In this document: positions 1 to 6,614 of the stretch, in pieces
Numbering within the stretch: position 1 is the first letter of the stretch
Layout: every line of letters starts with the position of its first letter
Translations under genes and position numbers: made by a program
Assembly: GCA_900763035.1 (NCBI GenBank)
Contig: CAAFIS010000212.1
Span: forward strand, 1-8,188
Origin: Clostridia bacterium
Lineage (GTDB): Bacteria; Bacillota; Clostridia; Oscillospirales; Acutalibacteraceae
Length of the DNA stretch: 8,188 nucleotides
Reading direction: 5' to 3'
Notes under the pieces: generated by a model
Told to the model about the DNA's origin: nothing
What the model saw: only the letters and a program-made list of their open reading frames with translations
Database searches by the model: none

Positions 1-13
1 AAGGACGGCGGTA

Positions 14-42
14 TTGACAAGCGCCCGCACGGAGGACATAAT
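14..42 (+). promoter_or_regulatory. Sigma-A-type promoter for the orphan metallopeptidase-like gene
   Basis: TTGACA at 14-19 and CATAAT at 37-42 are separated by 17 bp, the consensus spacing for a housekeeping sigma factor. Transcription would start near 49, giving a leader of only about 25 nt that already contains the AGGAG ribosome binding site. This suggests that the gene at 73 has its own promoter. Seen in sequence; activity is inferred. Confidence 0.7.
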
Positions 43-72
43 AGAAAAAACGACGAACGAGGAGATGCACCG

Positions 73-1164
73 ATGGAGCTGCTGCGCACCTATGCCGAAA
101 CGAAGGCCCTGCTGGATACGCTGGATCTCGGCACGCTTTATCCCGGCTTTCACCCCTATCCCTTCGCGCTCTATACCGAAAACGAGGTGTGCCGAGGCGG
201 CGAGGTGCGCCCGAACGGGGGCGGGCTGATCGGCAACACGGCGGTGTTCCTGCACGGCGAGCCGACGGCGATCTGGGACGTCGAGCTGGATCCTCCGGCC
301 GATATCGAGCGGTTTGCCGCCGGCATCGTACACGAGATGTTCCATTGCCACCAATTCGCCTGCGGCGAGGCGCGGTTCCCGTCGGATCTGATGATGCTGG
401 CGCATCCCGGCACGGCGGAGAGCTTCGTTTTGCGGCACCGGGAGAACACCTGCCTGGCACAGGCGTTTTTGACCGGCGACGAGGGGCAGCTGCGCCGTTT
501 TGCCGCACTGCGTGCGCAGGGATACCGCGCGGATCCGACCGCGGCGGAGCAGCTGCAGCGGGTGGAAACGATCGAGGGCATGGCCGAATATATCGAGCTT
601 TGCGCGCTGCGCCGCCTCTCGCCGGAGAAATACCGGCAGGACACGGCACGGTATGCCGAGGTGCTGTGTACCGCCGACGAGCGGCTGTTCGACACGCGCC
701 GGACGGCGTACCACAGCGGCGCGCTGTTCTGCCTGTGCTTGGAGATGCTCGGCCGCCCGGTGAAAAACGATATGGCAGACGGCTGCACGCTGTATGCGCA
801 AAATGCGGAAGGTCTGCCGACCGATCCGGCCATCGACACGGCCGATCCGGCGACCGATCCGGCGACCGATCCGGCGACCGATCCGGTCAGGGATGCGGAC
901 ATCGTGCGCCGCCATGACGCGCTGATCCGCGAGCAGGGGGCGCAGATCGAGCGGATCGTGTCCGCGGCACGGTTCGTGCCGGGGCAGGCGAGGATCTGCG
1001 GCTACGATCCGATGGCGCTGTTCCGGGTGGGGGACAGACTGTACAGCGGCCATTATCTCCGCCTGAGCGAGGACGGGCGCGAAACGGACATCGCCGGGCC
1101 GGCCGTTTTGGTGATGGCGCCGGGGTCAGCCGACCGGTCGACCGGCCGGTATACCGTCGGCTGA
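73..1164 (+). CDS. Orphan zinc-metallopeptidase-like protein with HExxH motif (function unknown)
   Basis: This 363-aa protein is not one I can name. Residues 87-91 read HEMFH, a canonical HExxH zinc site within a helix-like stretch (GIVHEMFHCHQ). About 75 residues further on, VETIEGMAEYIEL (164-176) offers E168 as a possible third zinc ligand, as in gluzincin peptidases, where a downstream helix supplies a glutamate. A motif YHSGALFCLCLEMLG (213-227) closes the predicted catalytic region. Residues 250-272 form a TDPA-repeat linker, followed by a roughly 90-residue C-terminal part with a helix (274-300) and a probably beta-rich end. No signal peptide or membrane segment is visible, so it is likely cytoplasmic. 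The start at ATG 73 is set by AGGAG at 60-64, 8 nt upstream; the earlier ATG at 65 is in another frame. It stands alone with its own promoter, and the next gene has a separate one. Peptidase activity is inferred from motifs only; it could be a non-proteolytic metal-binding protein. Confidence 0.85.
   Translation: MELLRTYAETKALLDTLDLGTLYPGFHPYPFALYTENEVCRGGEVRPNGGGLIGNTAVFLHGEPTAIWDVELDPPADIERFAAGIVHEMFHCHQFACGEARFPSDLMMLAHPGTAESFVLRHRENTCLAQAFLTGDEGQLRRFAALRAQGYRADPTAAEQLQRVETIEGMAEYIELCALRRLSPEKYRQDTARYAEVLCTADERLFDTRRTAYHSGALFCLCLEMLGRPVKNDMADGCTLYAQNAEGLPTDPAIDTADPATDPATDPATDPVRDADIVRRHDALIREQGAQIERIVSAARFVPGQARICGYDPMALFRVGDRLYSGHYLRLSEDGRETDIAGPAVLVMAPGSADRSTGRYTVG
844..886 (+). repeat. 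12-bp in-frame tandem repeat (TDPA linker)
   Basis: The unit GATCCGGCGACC occurs three times without mismatch at 844-855, 856-867 and 868-879, followed by a partial copy (GATCCGG, 880-886). Because the unit is a multiple of three it stays in frame and encodes repeated DPAT residues. A degenerate copy (ACCGATCCGGCC) lies at about 820-831. Such a repeat can change copy number by slippage without breaking the reading frame, changing only the linker length. Confidence 0.9.
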
Positions 1165-1193
1165 GACGCACGGACGAGTTTTGTGCAAAAGGG

Positions 1194-1222
1194 TTGCGCT
1201 TTGCGCGTATTTTTGGTATAAT
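1194..1222 (+). promoter_or_regulatory. Sigma-A-type promoter of the M50 peptidase-scpAB operon
   Basis: TTGCGC at 1194-1199 and a perfect TATAAT at 1217-1222 are 17 bp apart, within an A/T-rich island that stands out from the GC-rich surroundings. The start point would be near 1229, about 47 nt upstream of the first gene. It sits in the only gap between the orphan gene and the operon, and probably drives everything up to the terminator at 6973. Confidence 0.8.
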
Positions 1223-1261
1223 AAAAGACATCTATCCCGCAGGGCGTTCGCTCGGCGGCAG

Positions 1262-1267
1262 AAAGGG
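1262..1267 (+). promoter_or_regulatory. Ribosome binding site deciding the start of the M50 gene
   Basis: AAAGGG lies 8 nt before ATG 1276. A GTG at 1267 in the same frame overlaps this site and so has no binding site of its own at a usable distance. A third in-frame candidate, ATG 1309, has GGGGG only 3 nt upstream, which is too close. ATG 1276 is therefore preferred. Confidence 0.6.
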
Positions 1268-1275
1268 TGCGTCTT

Positions 1276-1944
1276 ATGCTTTTACAATTTATCGAGAACC
1301 GGGGGAACATGGACGTGATCGACGTCCTGTTCATGGTCATCGCCTACACGTTCATCGTTTTGGTGATGCTGCCGGTGCACGAGCTGGCGCACGCGCTGGC
1401 TGCGGATCTTTGCGGCGACCAGACCGCCCGCTGGCATGGGCGGCTGACACTGAACCCCTTTGCGCACCTGTCGCTTTACGGCACGCTGATGATCGTGCTG
1501 TTCGGCTTCGGCTATGCGAAGCCCGTGCCGATCAACCCGCGCAATTTCCGCCACCCGCGGCGGGACACGATCTTCGTTTCGCTGATGGGGCCGGCGTCGA
1601 ACCTGCTGATGGCGATCCTGTCGGCGGGGATCTATAAGCTATGTACGCTGTTCGTGACCGACGTGACGGTGCTCGGCATCCTGTCGTTCGTGCTGCTGGG
1701 CGTGCTGATGAGCGTCAACGTCAGCTTGGCTGTGTTCAATCTGCTGCCGATCCCGCCGCTCGACGGCAGCCGCCTGTGGAGCTCGCTGCTGCCGGGACGC
1801 TGGTCGTACACGATCGAGCGCTACAGCCGCCAGATCATGATCGTGATGTTCGTTTTGCTGGCGATGGGCGTGCTGTCCGGGCCGATCGCGTGGCTCAACC
1901 GGCTGTTCTGCAGCGGGATCCTGCGCCTGTTCGGGCTGATCTGA
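1276..1944 (+). CDS. Site-2-protease-like membrane metallopeptidase (M50 family)
   Basis: This 222-aa polytopic membrane protein has the hallmarks of the short bacterial S2P/M50 group, which cleaves substrates within the membrane using zinc. HELAH at residues 35-39 lies inside the first hydrophobic segment (about 17-43) and supplies two zinc ligands. GPASN (105-109) and the late NLLPIPPLDGSRL motif (155-167) follow, with D163 in the LDG motif as the third ligand. Further hydrophobic segments lie at about 68-82, 98-121, 131-157 and 185-205. There is no PDZ domain, so it belongs to the minimal Rip/YwhC-like type rather than the RseP type. All catalytic residues are present. It heads the operon and is followed 12 bp later by scpA, a pairing I believe is common in Clostridia. 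The substrate is unknown; there is no anti-sigma factor in view. Family assignment is secure; the physiological role is not. Confidence 0.93.
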   Translation: MLLQFIENRGNMDVIDVLFMVIAYTFIVLVMLPVHELAHALAADLCGDQTARWHGRLTLNPFAHLSLYGTLMIVLFGFGYAKPVPINPRNFRHPRRDTIFVSLMGPASNLLMAILSAGIYKLCTLFVTDVTVLGILSFVLLGVLMSVNVSLAVFNLLPIPPLDGSRLWSSLLPGRWSYTIERYSRQIMIVMFVLLAMGVLSGPIAWLNRLFCSGILRLFGLI

Positions 1945-1956
1945 CGGGAGAGCGCG

Positions 1957-2772
1957 ATGGAGAGCATATCCTATAAGCTGCCGGACTTCGAAGGCCCGCT
2001 GGACCTGCTGCTGTTTTTGGTGCAGAAGAACAAGCTGAATATCTACGACATCCCGATCGCACAGGTGCTGGAGCAATATCTGGCGGCGATCCGGCAGATG
2101 CGCGAATACGACATGGACGTGGCGAGCGAGTTTTTGGAGATGGCCGCGCGCCTGACCTATATCAAATCCGCCATGCTGCTGCCGCATCATGAAGAGGAAA
2201 CGGCCGAGCTCAAGCGCGAGCTGACCGGCCAATTGATCGAATACCGGCTGTGCCAACAGATGGCCAGACGGCTGGCCGCCGACTATGTGGGCGGCGACCT
2301 GTTCGTGCGCGAGCCGGAGGAGTTCGCGCCGGATCTGACCTACCGCCGCACGCACGCCCCGGCCGAGATGGTGGAGGCCTATCTGGCCGCCGCCGGCCGG
2401 GGAAAGCGGCGGCTGCCGCCGCCGGCGGGCGCGTTCAGCGGCATCGTATCGCGCAAGATCGTGTCCGTCGCGTCGCGGATCACGGCGGTGCTGCGGCGGC
2501 TGTACGCGCGGCAGAACGTGCGCTACGGCTCGCTGTTCGAGAACGCCGAGTCACGTTCCGAGATGATCGCGACGTTTTTGGCGCTGCTGGAGCTGATCAA
2601 ATCGAAGCGGATCCGCGTGGACGGCGATGGCGACGAGCAGACCGTACAGATGCGTCCGCAGGATCAATGGGAAGAAACGATCGTCAGCGAAACGGGCTGG
2701 GACGGCGAGGAGCCGGTCGAGGCAGATGATACGTCCGGGGAGGCCCTGGCCGTACCTGCCGGGAATGCGTGA
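1957..2772 (+). CDS. scpA: Segregation and condensation protein A
   Basis: This 271-aa kleisin links the heads of the SMC dimer and binds ScpB; the complex organises and helps segregate newly replicated origins on the nucleoid. The N-terminal signature is unmistakable (FEGPLDLLLFLVQKNKLNIYDIPI, residues 11-34), followed by the helical region that contacts the SMC neck (FLEMAARLTYIKSAMLLP, about 68-85). The C-terminal winged helix, which binds the SMC cap, lies around residues 165-232 (LFENAESRSEMIATFLALLELIKSKRIRV). The length fits the family (about 240-270), with the excess in an acidic, disordered tail from about 233. GGGAG at 1946-1950 is 6 nt from the ATG. It lies 12 bp after the M50 gene and 17 bp before scpB, so co-translation of both partners is likely. 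Confidence 0.97.
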   Translation: MESISYKLPDFEGPLDLLLFLVQKNKLNIYDIPIAQVLEQYLAAIRQMREYDMDVASEFLEMAARLTYIKSAMLLPHHEEETAELKRELTGQLIEYRLCQQMARRLAADYVGGDLFVREPEEFAPDLTYRRTHAPAEMVEAYLAAAGRGKRRLPPPAGAFSGIVSRKIVSVASRITAVLRRLYARQNVRYGSLFENAESRSEMIATFLALLELIKSKRIRVDGDGDEQTVQMRPQDQWEETIVSETGWDGEEPVEADDTSGEALAVPAGNA

Positions 2773-2789
2773 GCACAGGGGGATGACCG

Positions 2790-3440
2790 ATGGAGATCAA
2801 ACAATACCGCGCCGCCGTGGAGGCGATCGTGTTCGCCAGCGGCGAGCCGGTGCCGCTCTCGCGCTTGGCGCAGGCGCTGGAGCTGGATGAGGAAACGACC
2901 GCCCGCATCGCGGACGACTGGGTGCAGGACGTCAACACGCGCGATGGCGGCGTGACGGCGCTGAAGCTGGACGACCGCTACCAGCTTTGCTCCGGCAAAG
3001 CATACGCGGGCTATGTGCGGCGGGCGATGGATATCCGCCGCAACACGCCGCTGTCGCAGGCGGCAATGGAAGTGCTTTCGATCATCGCCTACGATCAGCC
3101 CGTGACGCGCCCGTTCATCGAGCAGGTGCGCGGCGTGGATTGCAGCGGCGTGATGCAGAGCCTGCAGCAAAAAGGGCTGATCGAGGAAAAAGGACGGCTG
3201 GATCTGCCCGGACGGCCGCTGCTGTACGGCACGACGCAGAATTTTCTGCGCTGTTTCGGCATCGACCGCTTGGAACAGCTGCCGCCGCTGCCGCAAAAGC
3301 AGGAGGACGGTATGGTGGAAACGACGATGGACGAGCTGATCCGCGAGGAGCAGCCGCTGCCGGACGACAGCGAGCTGTTCGGCACCGATACGGACGATGC
3401 GGACACGCTGCCGGATCCGGCCGGGGACGATAACGGATGA
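2790..3440 (+). CDS. scpB: Segregation and condensation protein B
   Basis: This 216-aa protein forms a dimer of tandem winged-helix domains and binds the middle of ScpA in the SMC-ScpAB condensin. The first winged helix opens with YRAAVEAIVFASGEPVPLSRL (residues 6-26); the second contains LSQAAMEVLSIIAYDQPVTR (88-107) and then IEQVRGVDCSGVMQSL (110-125), the family's most conserved stretch. It continues through GRPLLYGTTQNFLRCFGI (141-158). Residues from about 170 are an acidic, poorly conserved tail. GGGGG at 2778-2782 is 7 nt from the ATG; a nearer ATG at 2783 is out of frame. Its stop overlaps the start of the next gene in ATGA (3437-3440), which suggests translational coupling. Confidence 0.97.
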   Translation: MEIKQYRAAVEAIVFASGEPVPLSRLAQALELDEETTARIADDWVQDVNTRDGGVTALKLDDRYQLCSGKAYAGYVRRAMDIRRNTPLSQAAMEVLSIIAYDQPVTRPFIEQVRGVDCSGVMQSLQQKGLIEEKGRLDLPGRPLLYGTTQNFLRCFGIDRLEQLPPLPQKQEDGMVETTMDELIREEQPLPDDSELFGTDTDDADTLPDPAGDDNG

Positions 3441-4123
3441 TCGCCGTCCGGATCCTGCTGTGGGTGTTGGCCGCCTTGGCGGCGCTGCTGTTGCTGCTGC
3501 TGGCCGTGCCGGTGTTCGTCCGGATACGGTATGACGGCGAGCTGCGCGTGCACGTGACGGTGCTGGGTATCCCGATCCGGCTGCTGCCGCAGAAGGAAAA
3601 GCCGGAAAAAACAGAAAAACCGGCCAAAAAGCCGAAGAAAAAGGCGACAGACGGGCAGGATAAGCGCAAGAAAGAAAAAACCGGCGGCTTGGGCGCGGAG
3701 CTGTCGCGCCGGTTCCGCGAGGACGGCGCGGCCGCAACGCTCGAAACGCTGCGCCGCTTGGCGGCAGTGGCCGTGCGGGCAGCGGACGGGGCGCTGCGCG
3801 CCATCGCCGTGGACAGGCTTTGGCTGTTTTTGCACATCACGGCCGGGGACGCGGCGGACACCGCCGTGCGCTACGGGCAGGTGTGCGCGGGCGTGTACCC
3901 CGCACTGGCGGTGCTGCAGGAGCGGCTGCGCGTGCGCGGGCAGCTGATCCGGATCGAACCGGATTTTTTGGGTGAACACAGCTGCGCCGCGTTCGACGTC
4001 CGGCTGCGCGTCGCCGTTTGGCGTGTGGTCTTCGTGCTGATCCGCGACGGGATCGCGGCTTTTCGCATCGTGACGGAAGAAACGACGGATACGGACGCGG
4101 GCGCTTCGCCCGCACAAGGATAA
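3437..4123 (+). CDS. DUF2953 membrane-anchored protein (YtfI-like)
   Basis: This 228-aa protein has one N-terminal membrane segment (about residues 4-27, Leu/Ala-rich), followed by a short beta-like stretch (VRIRYDGELRVHVTVLGIPIRLLP). A strongly basic Lys/Glu/Pro linker spans residues 53-82. The C-terminal domain contains TAGDAADTAVRYGQ (135-148), which matches what I know of DUF2953, and then RIEPDF (172-177). The family has no established biochemical function; in Bacillus and many Clostridia its gene sits immediately upstream of the YtfJ/GerW gene, exactly as here. The start overlaps the scpB stop by four bases. The A-rich linker DNA (about 3590-3685) is the most A-rich coding stretch in the window, probably because lysine codons force it rather than because of gene transfer. 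Assignment rests on motif and neighbourhood. Confidence 0.85.
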   Translation: MIAVRILLWVLAALAALLLLLLAVPVFVRIRYDGELRVHVTVLGIPIRLLPQKEKPEKTEKPAKKPKKKATDGQDKRKKEKTGGLGAELSRRFREDGAAATLETLRRLAAVAVRAADGALRAIAVDRLWLFLHITAGDAADTAVRYGQVCAGVYPALAVLQERLRVRGQLIRIEPDFLGEHSCAAFDVRLRVAVWRVVFVLIRDGIAAFRIVTEETTDTDAGASPAQG

Positions 4124-4136
4124 GGAGGAACATGAT

Positions 4137-4529
4137 ATGGCGAACAATGTTGAAGGACTGATGGGCGTTTCCGTGGAGAAGATCCGCGAGCTGGTGGACG
4201 CGAACACGGTGGTGGGCACGCCGGTGACGACACCGGACGGGACGACGCTGATCCCGGTGAGCAAGGTGTCCTACGGCTTCGCCTCCGGCGGCAGCGACCT
4301 GCCGAACAAGGCGGCGAAGGAGCTGTTCGGCGGCGGCGCGGGCGCGGGGATCAACATCACGCCGGTGGCGTTCGTGATCATCCGCGACGGCGATGCGCAG
4401 GTGGTGCCGATCGTGGCGAAGCCGGACACCGGCGACCGTGTGGTATCCATGGTGCCGGAGATCGTGAGCAAGGTGACCGATGCGTTCACCGCGGGCAAGA
4501 AGAACAAGCCCGCCGGGGACGAGGACTGA
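4137..4529 (+). CDS. gerW: GerW/YtfJ family sporulation protein
   Basis: This 130-aa protein matches the YtfJ family across its length: VEKIRELVDANTVVGTPV (residues 14-31), the TTLIPVSKVSYGFASGG block (36-52), a glycine-rich GGGAGAG segment (65-71) and TPVAFVIIRDGDAQVVPI (75-92). In Bacillus subtilis, GerW is made in the developing spore and is needed for normal germination with some nutrients; its biochemical role is unclear. Related proteins also occur in species not seen to sporulate, so its presence suggests, but does not prove, spore formation. A perfect AGGAGG (4123-4128) overlaps the preceding TAA and lies 8 nt from ATG 4137; another ATG at 4132 is too close and out of frame. No sporulation-type promoter is evident immediately upstream, so transcription from the operon promoter is likely. 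Confidence 0.93.
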   Translation: MANNVEGLMGVSVEKIRELVDANTVVGTPVTTPDGTTLIPVSKVSYGFASGGSDLPNKAAKELFGGGAGAGINITPVAFVIIRDGDAQVVPIVAKPDTGDRVVSMVPEIVSKVTDAFTAGKKNKPAGDED

Positions 4530-4546
4530 TCTTTGCCGTCATCGGC

Positions 4547-4584
4547 GCGCGCCCGCCTGCATAAAGATGAGGCAGGCGGCGCGC
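4547..4584 (+). terminator. Strong intergenic hairpin without T-tract (attenuator, processing site or weak terminator)
   Basis: The arm 4547-4560 pairs with 4572-4584 through 8 bp (CCGCCTGC with GCAGGCGG), a bulged C at 4552 and 5 more G-C pairs, around an 11-nt loop (4561-4571). The downstream sequence (TTAGCTGTGCC) has no run of T, so it is not a classical intrinsic terminator. It fills most of the gap between gerW and the carboxypeptidase gene and may partly separate their expression or stabilise the upstream mRNA. Confidence 0.45.
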
Positions 4585-4610
4585 CGCGCTTAGCTGTGCC
4601 CGCCGGATAA

Positions 4611-4616
4611 GGGGGG
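4611..4616 (+). promoter_or_regulatory. Ribosome binding site deciding the start of the carboxypeptidase gene
   Basis: GGGGGG at 4611-4616 is 7 nt before ATG 4624 but only 1 nt before the in-frame GTG 4618. The ATG is therefore the likely start, which shortens the protein by two residues (Met-Ala) relative to the longest frame. Confidence 0.6.
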
Positions 4617-4623
4617 CGTGGCG

Positions 4624-5772
4624 ATGGGACGAAGGATCGGCGTTCGGCTGCGGCAGGTGGCTGCCGCAGCGGCGGTGCTCTGTGTTTGCACGGCGGGACT
4701 TCATGTGTGTGGAGAACCGGCGCCGCCGCCGGTGTCGTCGGTGTCGGCCGTGGTGTTCGAGCCGCAGTCCGGCCGTTTTCTGTACGAAAAGGACGCGCAC
4801 ACCGCGCGGCCGATGGCCAGCACGACGAAGCTGATGACCGCGCTGGTCGCGGTGCGGCAGCTAGACCCCGCCGACACCGTGCGCGTGCCGGCCGGCGCCG
4901 TGCCGGTGGAGGGCACGCAGATCGGGCTGACGGCGGGGGACGAGATCACGGTGCGCGATCTGCTGGCGGCGCTGCTGTTGTCCTCCGGCAACGATGCGGC
5001 CAATGCGCTGGCACTGCTGACGGACGGGTCGTTCTCCGCGTTCTCCGCACGCATGGGTGCGTGCGCGCAGGAGCTGGGGATGACGGACAGCCGTTTCGTC
5101 ACGCCGAGCGGATTGGATGCCGAGGGGCACGCCGCCTCGGCGGCGGATATGGCGCGCCTTGGCGCGGCCGTTTTGCGCGTGCCGGTGCTGGCCGAGCTGT
5201 GCCGCAGCAAGACCGCGCAGATCACGCTGTCCGGGCGGCGCATGACGATCAAGAACCACAATAAGCTGTTGTGGATGACCGACGGCTGCCTTGGATTGAA
5301 AACGGGCTTTACCAAAAAAGCCGGACGCTGCTTGGTCAGTGCGGTGGAGCGCGGCGGCGTGACCCTTGTGATCGTCACGCTGCGCGGCAGCGACGATCGG
5401 CACGATCATCTGGCGCTGTACGACTACGGCTTTTCTATGGTGCACGGTCAGGCGCTGCCCGATGCCGCGCCGCCCTCGGCCGCCGTGGCGGGCGGGACGG
5501 CGGACAGCGTTCCGCTGGCACACGCCGCACCGCCGCAGGCGGTGCTGAAAAACGGCGAAACGGTGCAGGCGGAGGTCTGTCTGCCGCCCGTCATCTGGGC
5601 GCCGGTGGAGCCGGGCGACGTGCTGGGCAAGGTCGTGTACCGCAGCGGGGAGCGCGTGATCTGTACGCTGCCGCTGACGGCGGGGGAACGGGTGGACGCG
5701 CGTCCCGTGCCGGGGCGCATCGCGCTTTGGCTGCGGCGCGTAGGGCAGCTGCTTTCGGTGCTGCTCGGCTAA
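4624..5772 (+). CDS. Secreted D-alanyl-D-alanine carboxypeptidase (DacB/DacF-like, S11 family)
   Basis: This 382-aa low-molecular-weight penicillin-binding protein removes the terminal D-Ala from peptidoglycan stem peptides outside the membrane. A basic start (MGRRIGVRLR) and a hydrophobic stretch (about 11-29) form a signal peptide. All three active-site motifs are present: S66-T-T-K69 with the acylating serine, S121-G-N123, and K226-T-G228. A further domain from about residue 290 ends in a hydrophobic C-terminal segment (IALWLRRVGQLLSVLLG), consistent with the membrane-anchoring helix of PBP5-type enzymes. The family length is usually 380-440. Placed between gerW and the rluB-type gene, it matches the position of dacB in Bacillus, whose product (PBP5*) thins spore-cortex cross-linking; dacF is the alternative. 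I infer a role in vegetative or cortex peptidoglycan trimming and cannot decide which from sequence. Confidence 0.93.
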   Translation: MGRRIGVRLRQVAAAAAVLCVCTAGLHVCGEPAPPPVSSVSAVVFEPQSGRFLYEKDAHTARPMASTTKLMTALVAVRQLDPADTVRVPAGAVPVEGTQIGLTAGDEITVRDLLAALLLSSGNDAANALALLTDGSFSAFSARMGACAQELGMTDSRFVTPSGLDAEGHAASAADMARLGAAVLRVPVLAELCRSKTAQITLSGRRMTIKNHNKLLWMTDGCLGLKTGFTKKAGRCLVSAVERGGVTLVIVTLRGSDDRHDHLALYDYGFSMVHGQALPDAAPPSAAVAGGTADSVPLAHAAPPQAVLKNGETVQAEVCLPPVIWAPVEPGDVLGKVVYRSGERVICTLPLTAGERVDARPVPGRIALWLRRVGQLLSVLLG

Positions 5773-5807
5773 AGAAACGAGCAAGGAAACGATAAAGGAG
5801 AAAAAAT

Positions 5808-6614
5808 ATGGCGATCGTCCGTTTGCAAAAGCTGTTATCCGAGCGGGGCGTGGCCTCGCGCCGCAAGGCCGAGGAGCTGATCGCCGGCGGCCACGTGAAG
5901 GTCAACGGGCACGTGGCATCGATCGGCGACAAGGTGGACGACCGCAAGGATATCGTCCATGTGCGCGGTAAGCGCATCGGCGAGGCGGCTGCACCCGTAT
6001 ACATCGCGCTGCACAAGCCGCGCGGCTATATCACCACCCTGAAAGACGAGCAGGGACGCAAATGCGTGCAGGAGCTGGTGGAGAACGTGGGTGTCAGCGT
6101 GTTCCCGATCGGGCGCTTGGACCGCGAGAGCGAGGGGTTACTGCTGTTCACGAACGACGGCGACTTTGCCAACGCCGTCATGCACCCGGCGAACCATATC
6201 CCGAAGCTGTACCGCGTGACGCTGCGCGAGCCGATCACTGATGAACAGCAGATGAAGTTCCGCGAGGGGATCGTGCTGGATGGGCGGCGCACCGCGCCTG
6301 CGGAGATCCGCGTGGTGCAGAGCGAGCCGGGGCGCTGCGTGGTGGAGATCACGCTGTATGAAGGGCGCAACCGGCAGATCCGCCGGATGTGCGAAAGCCT
6401 CGGCCTGTCGGTCGCGCGGCTGCGCCGCAATGCCGTCGGTGCGGTGCGGCTGGGGATGCTGCCGCCCGGCAGCTGGCGGTACCTGACTCCGACGGAGGTG
6501 CGCGCGCTGGTGCAGGCGACCGGATCGCAGAAGCGGATCGCTTCGGACTATATCAAAAACGGGAGGGAGCCGGACCGTGATCACCATAATGCCCGCAAAA
6601 AGGCCGGACGATGA
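5808..6614 (+). CDS. rluB: RsuA/RluB-family ribosomal pseudouridine synthase
   Basis: This 268-aa enzyme converts specific uridines of rRNA to pseudouridine. An N-terminal S4 RNA-binding domain (about residues 3-60, with LQKLLSERGVASRRKAEELI) is followed by the catalytic domain. The catalytic aspartate is D105 in the motif GRLDRESEGLLLFTNDG (102-118). Conserved motifs KPRGYITT (70-77) and YEGRNRQIRRMCESLG (184-199) also fit the family. In Bacillus the neighbour of scpAB/dacB is rluB, which acts on 23S rRNA; the symbol is given on that basis, but RsuA-type specificity cannot be excluded. AAAGGAG (5794-5800) lies 7 nt before the ATG, 35 bp after the carboxypeptidase stop. Its last 38 bases overlap the next gene, and the basic, low-complexity tail (from about 250) may be a product of that overlap. 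Confidence 0.94.
   Translation: MAIVRLQKLLSERGVASRRKAEELIAGGHVKVNGHVASIGDKVDDRKDIVHVRGKRIGEAAAPVYIALHKPRGYITTLKDEQGRKCVQELVENVGVSVFPIGRLDRESEGLLLFTNDGDFANAVMHPANHIPKLYRVTLREPITDEQQMKFREGIVLDGRRTAPAEIRVVQSEPGRCVVEITLYEGRNRQIRRMCESLGLSVARLRRNAVGAVRLGMLPPGSWRYLTPTEVRALVQATGSQKRIASDYIKNGREPDRDHHNARKKAGR

Noticed and set aside
1129..1161. Hairpin GCCGA/TCGGC with CGGT/ACCG at the end of the orphan gene, as a terminator
   Set aside because: The stem has a bulge and a long loop, lies inside the coding sequence and is not followed by a T-run. Read-through into the next operon cannot be excluded.
3590..3690. A-rich stretch inside the DUF2953 gene as a sign of inserted foreign DNA
   Set aside because: The bias is explained by lysine and glutamate codons of the basic linker; the reading frame is continuous and such linkers are usual in membrane-anchored proteins.
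2664..3737. Antisense open frame of 357 codons across scpA, scpB and DUF2953
   Set aside because: It is rich in Arg/Pro/Ala with no domain and spans gene boundaries on the opposite strand.
3095..4264. Antisense open frame of 389 codons across scpB, DUF2953 and gerW
   Set aside because: It lies opposite three recognisable genes, has low-complexity His/Arg/Gln/Ser composition and no family motif. Long antisense frames are expected in GC-rich coding DNA.
4861..5784. Antisense open frame of 307 codons opposite the carboxypeptidase gene
   Set aside because: It is His/Arg/Gln-rich shadow sequence; the + strand has all three penicillin-binding motifs.
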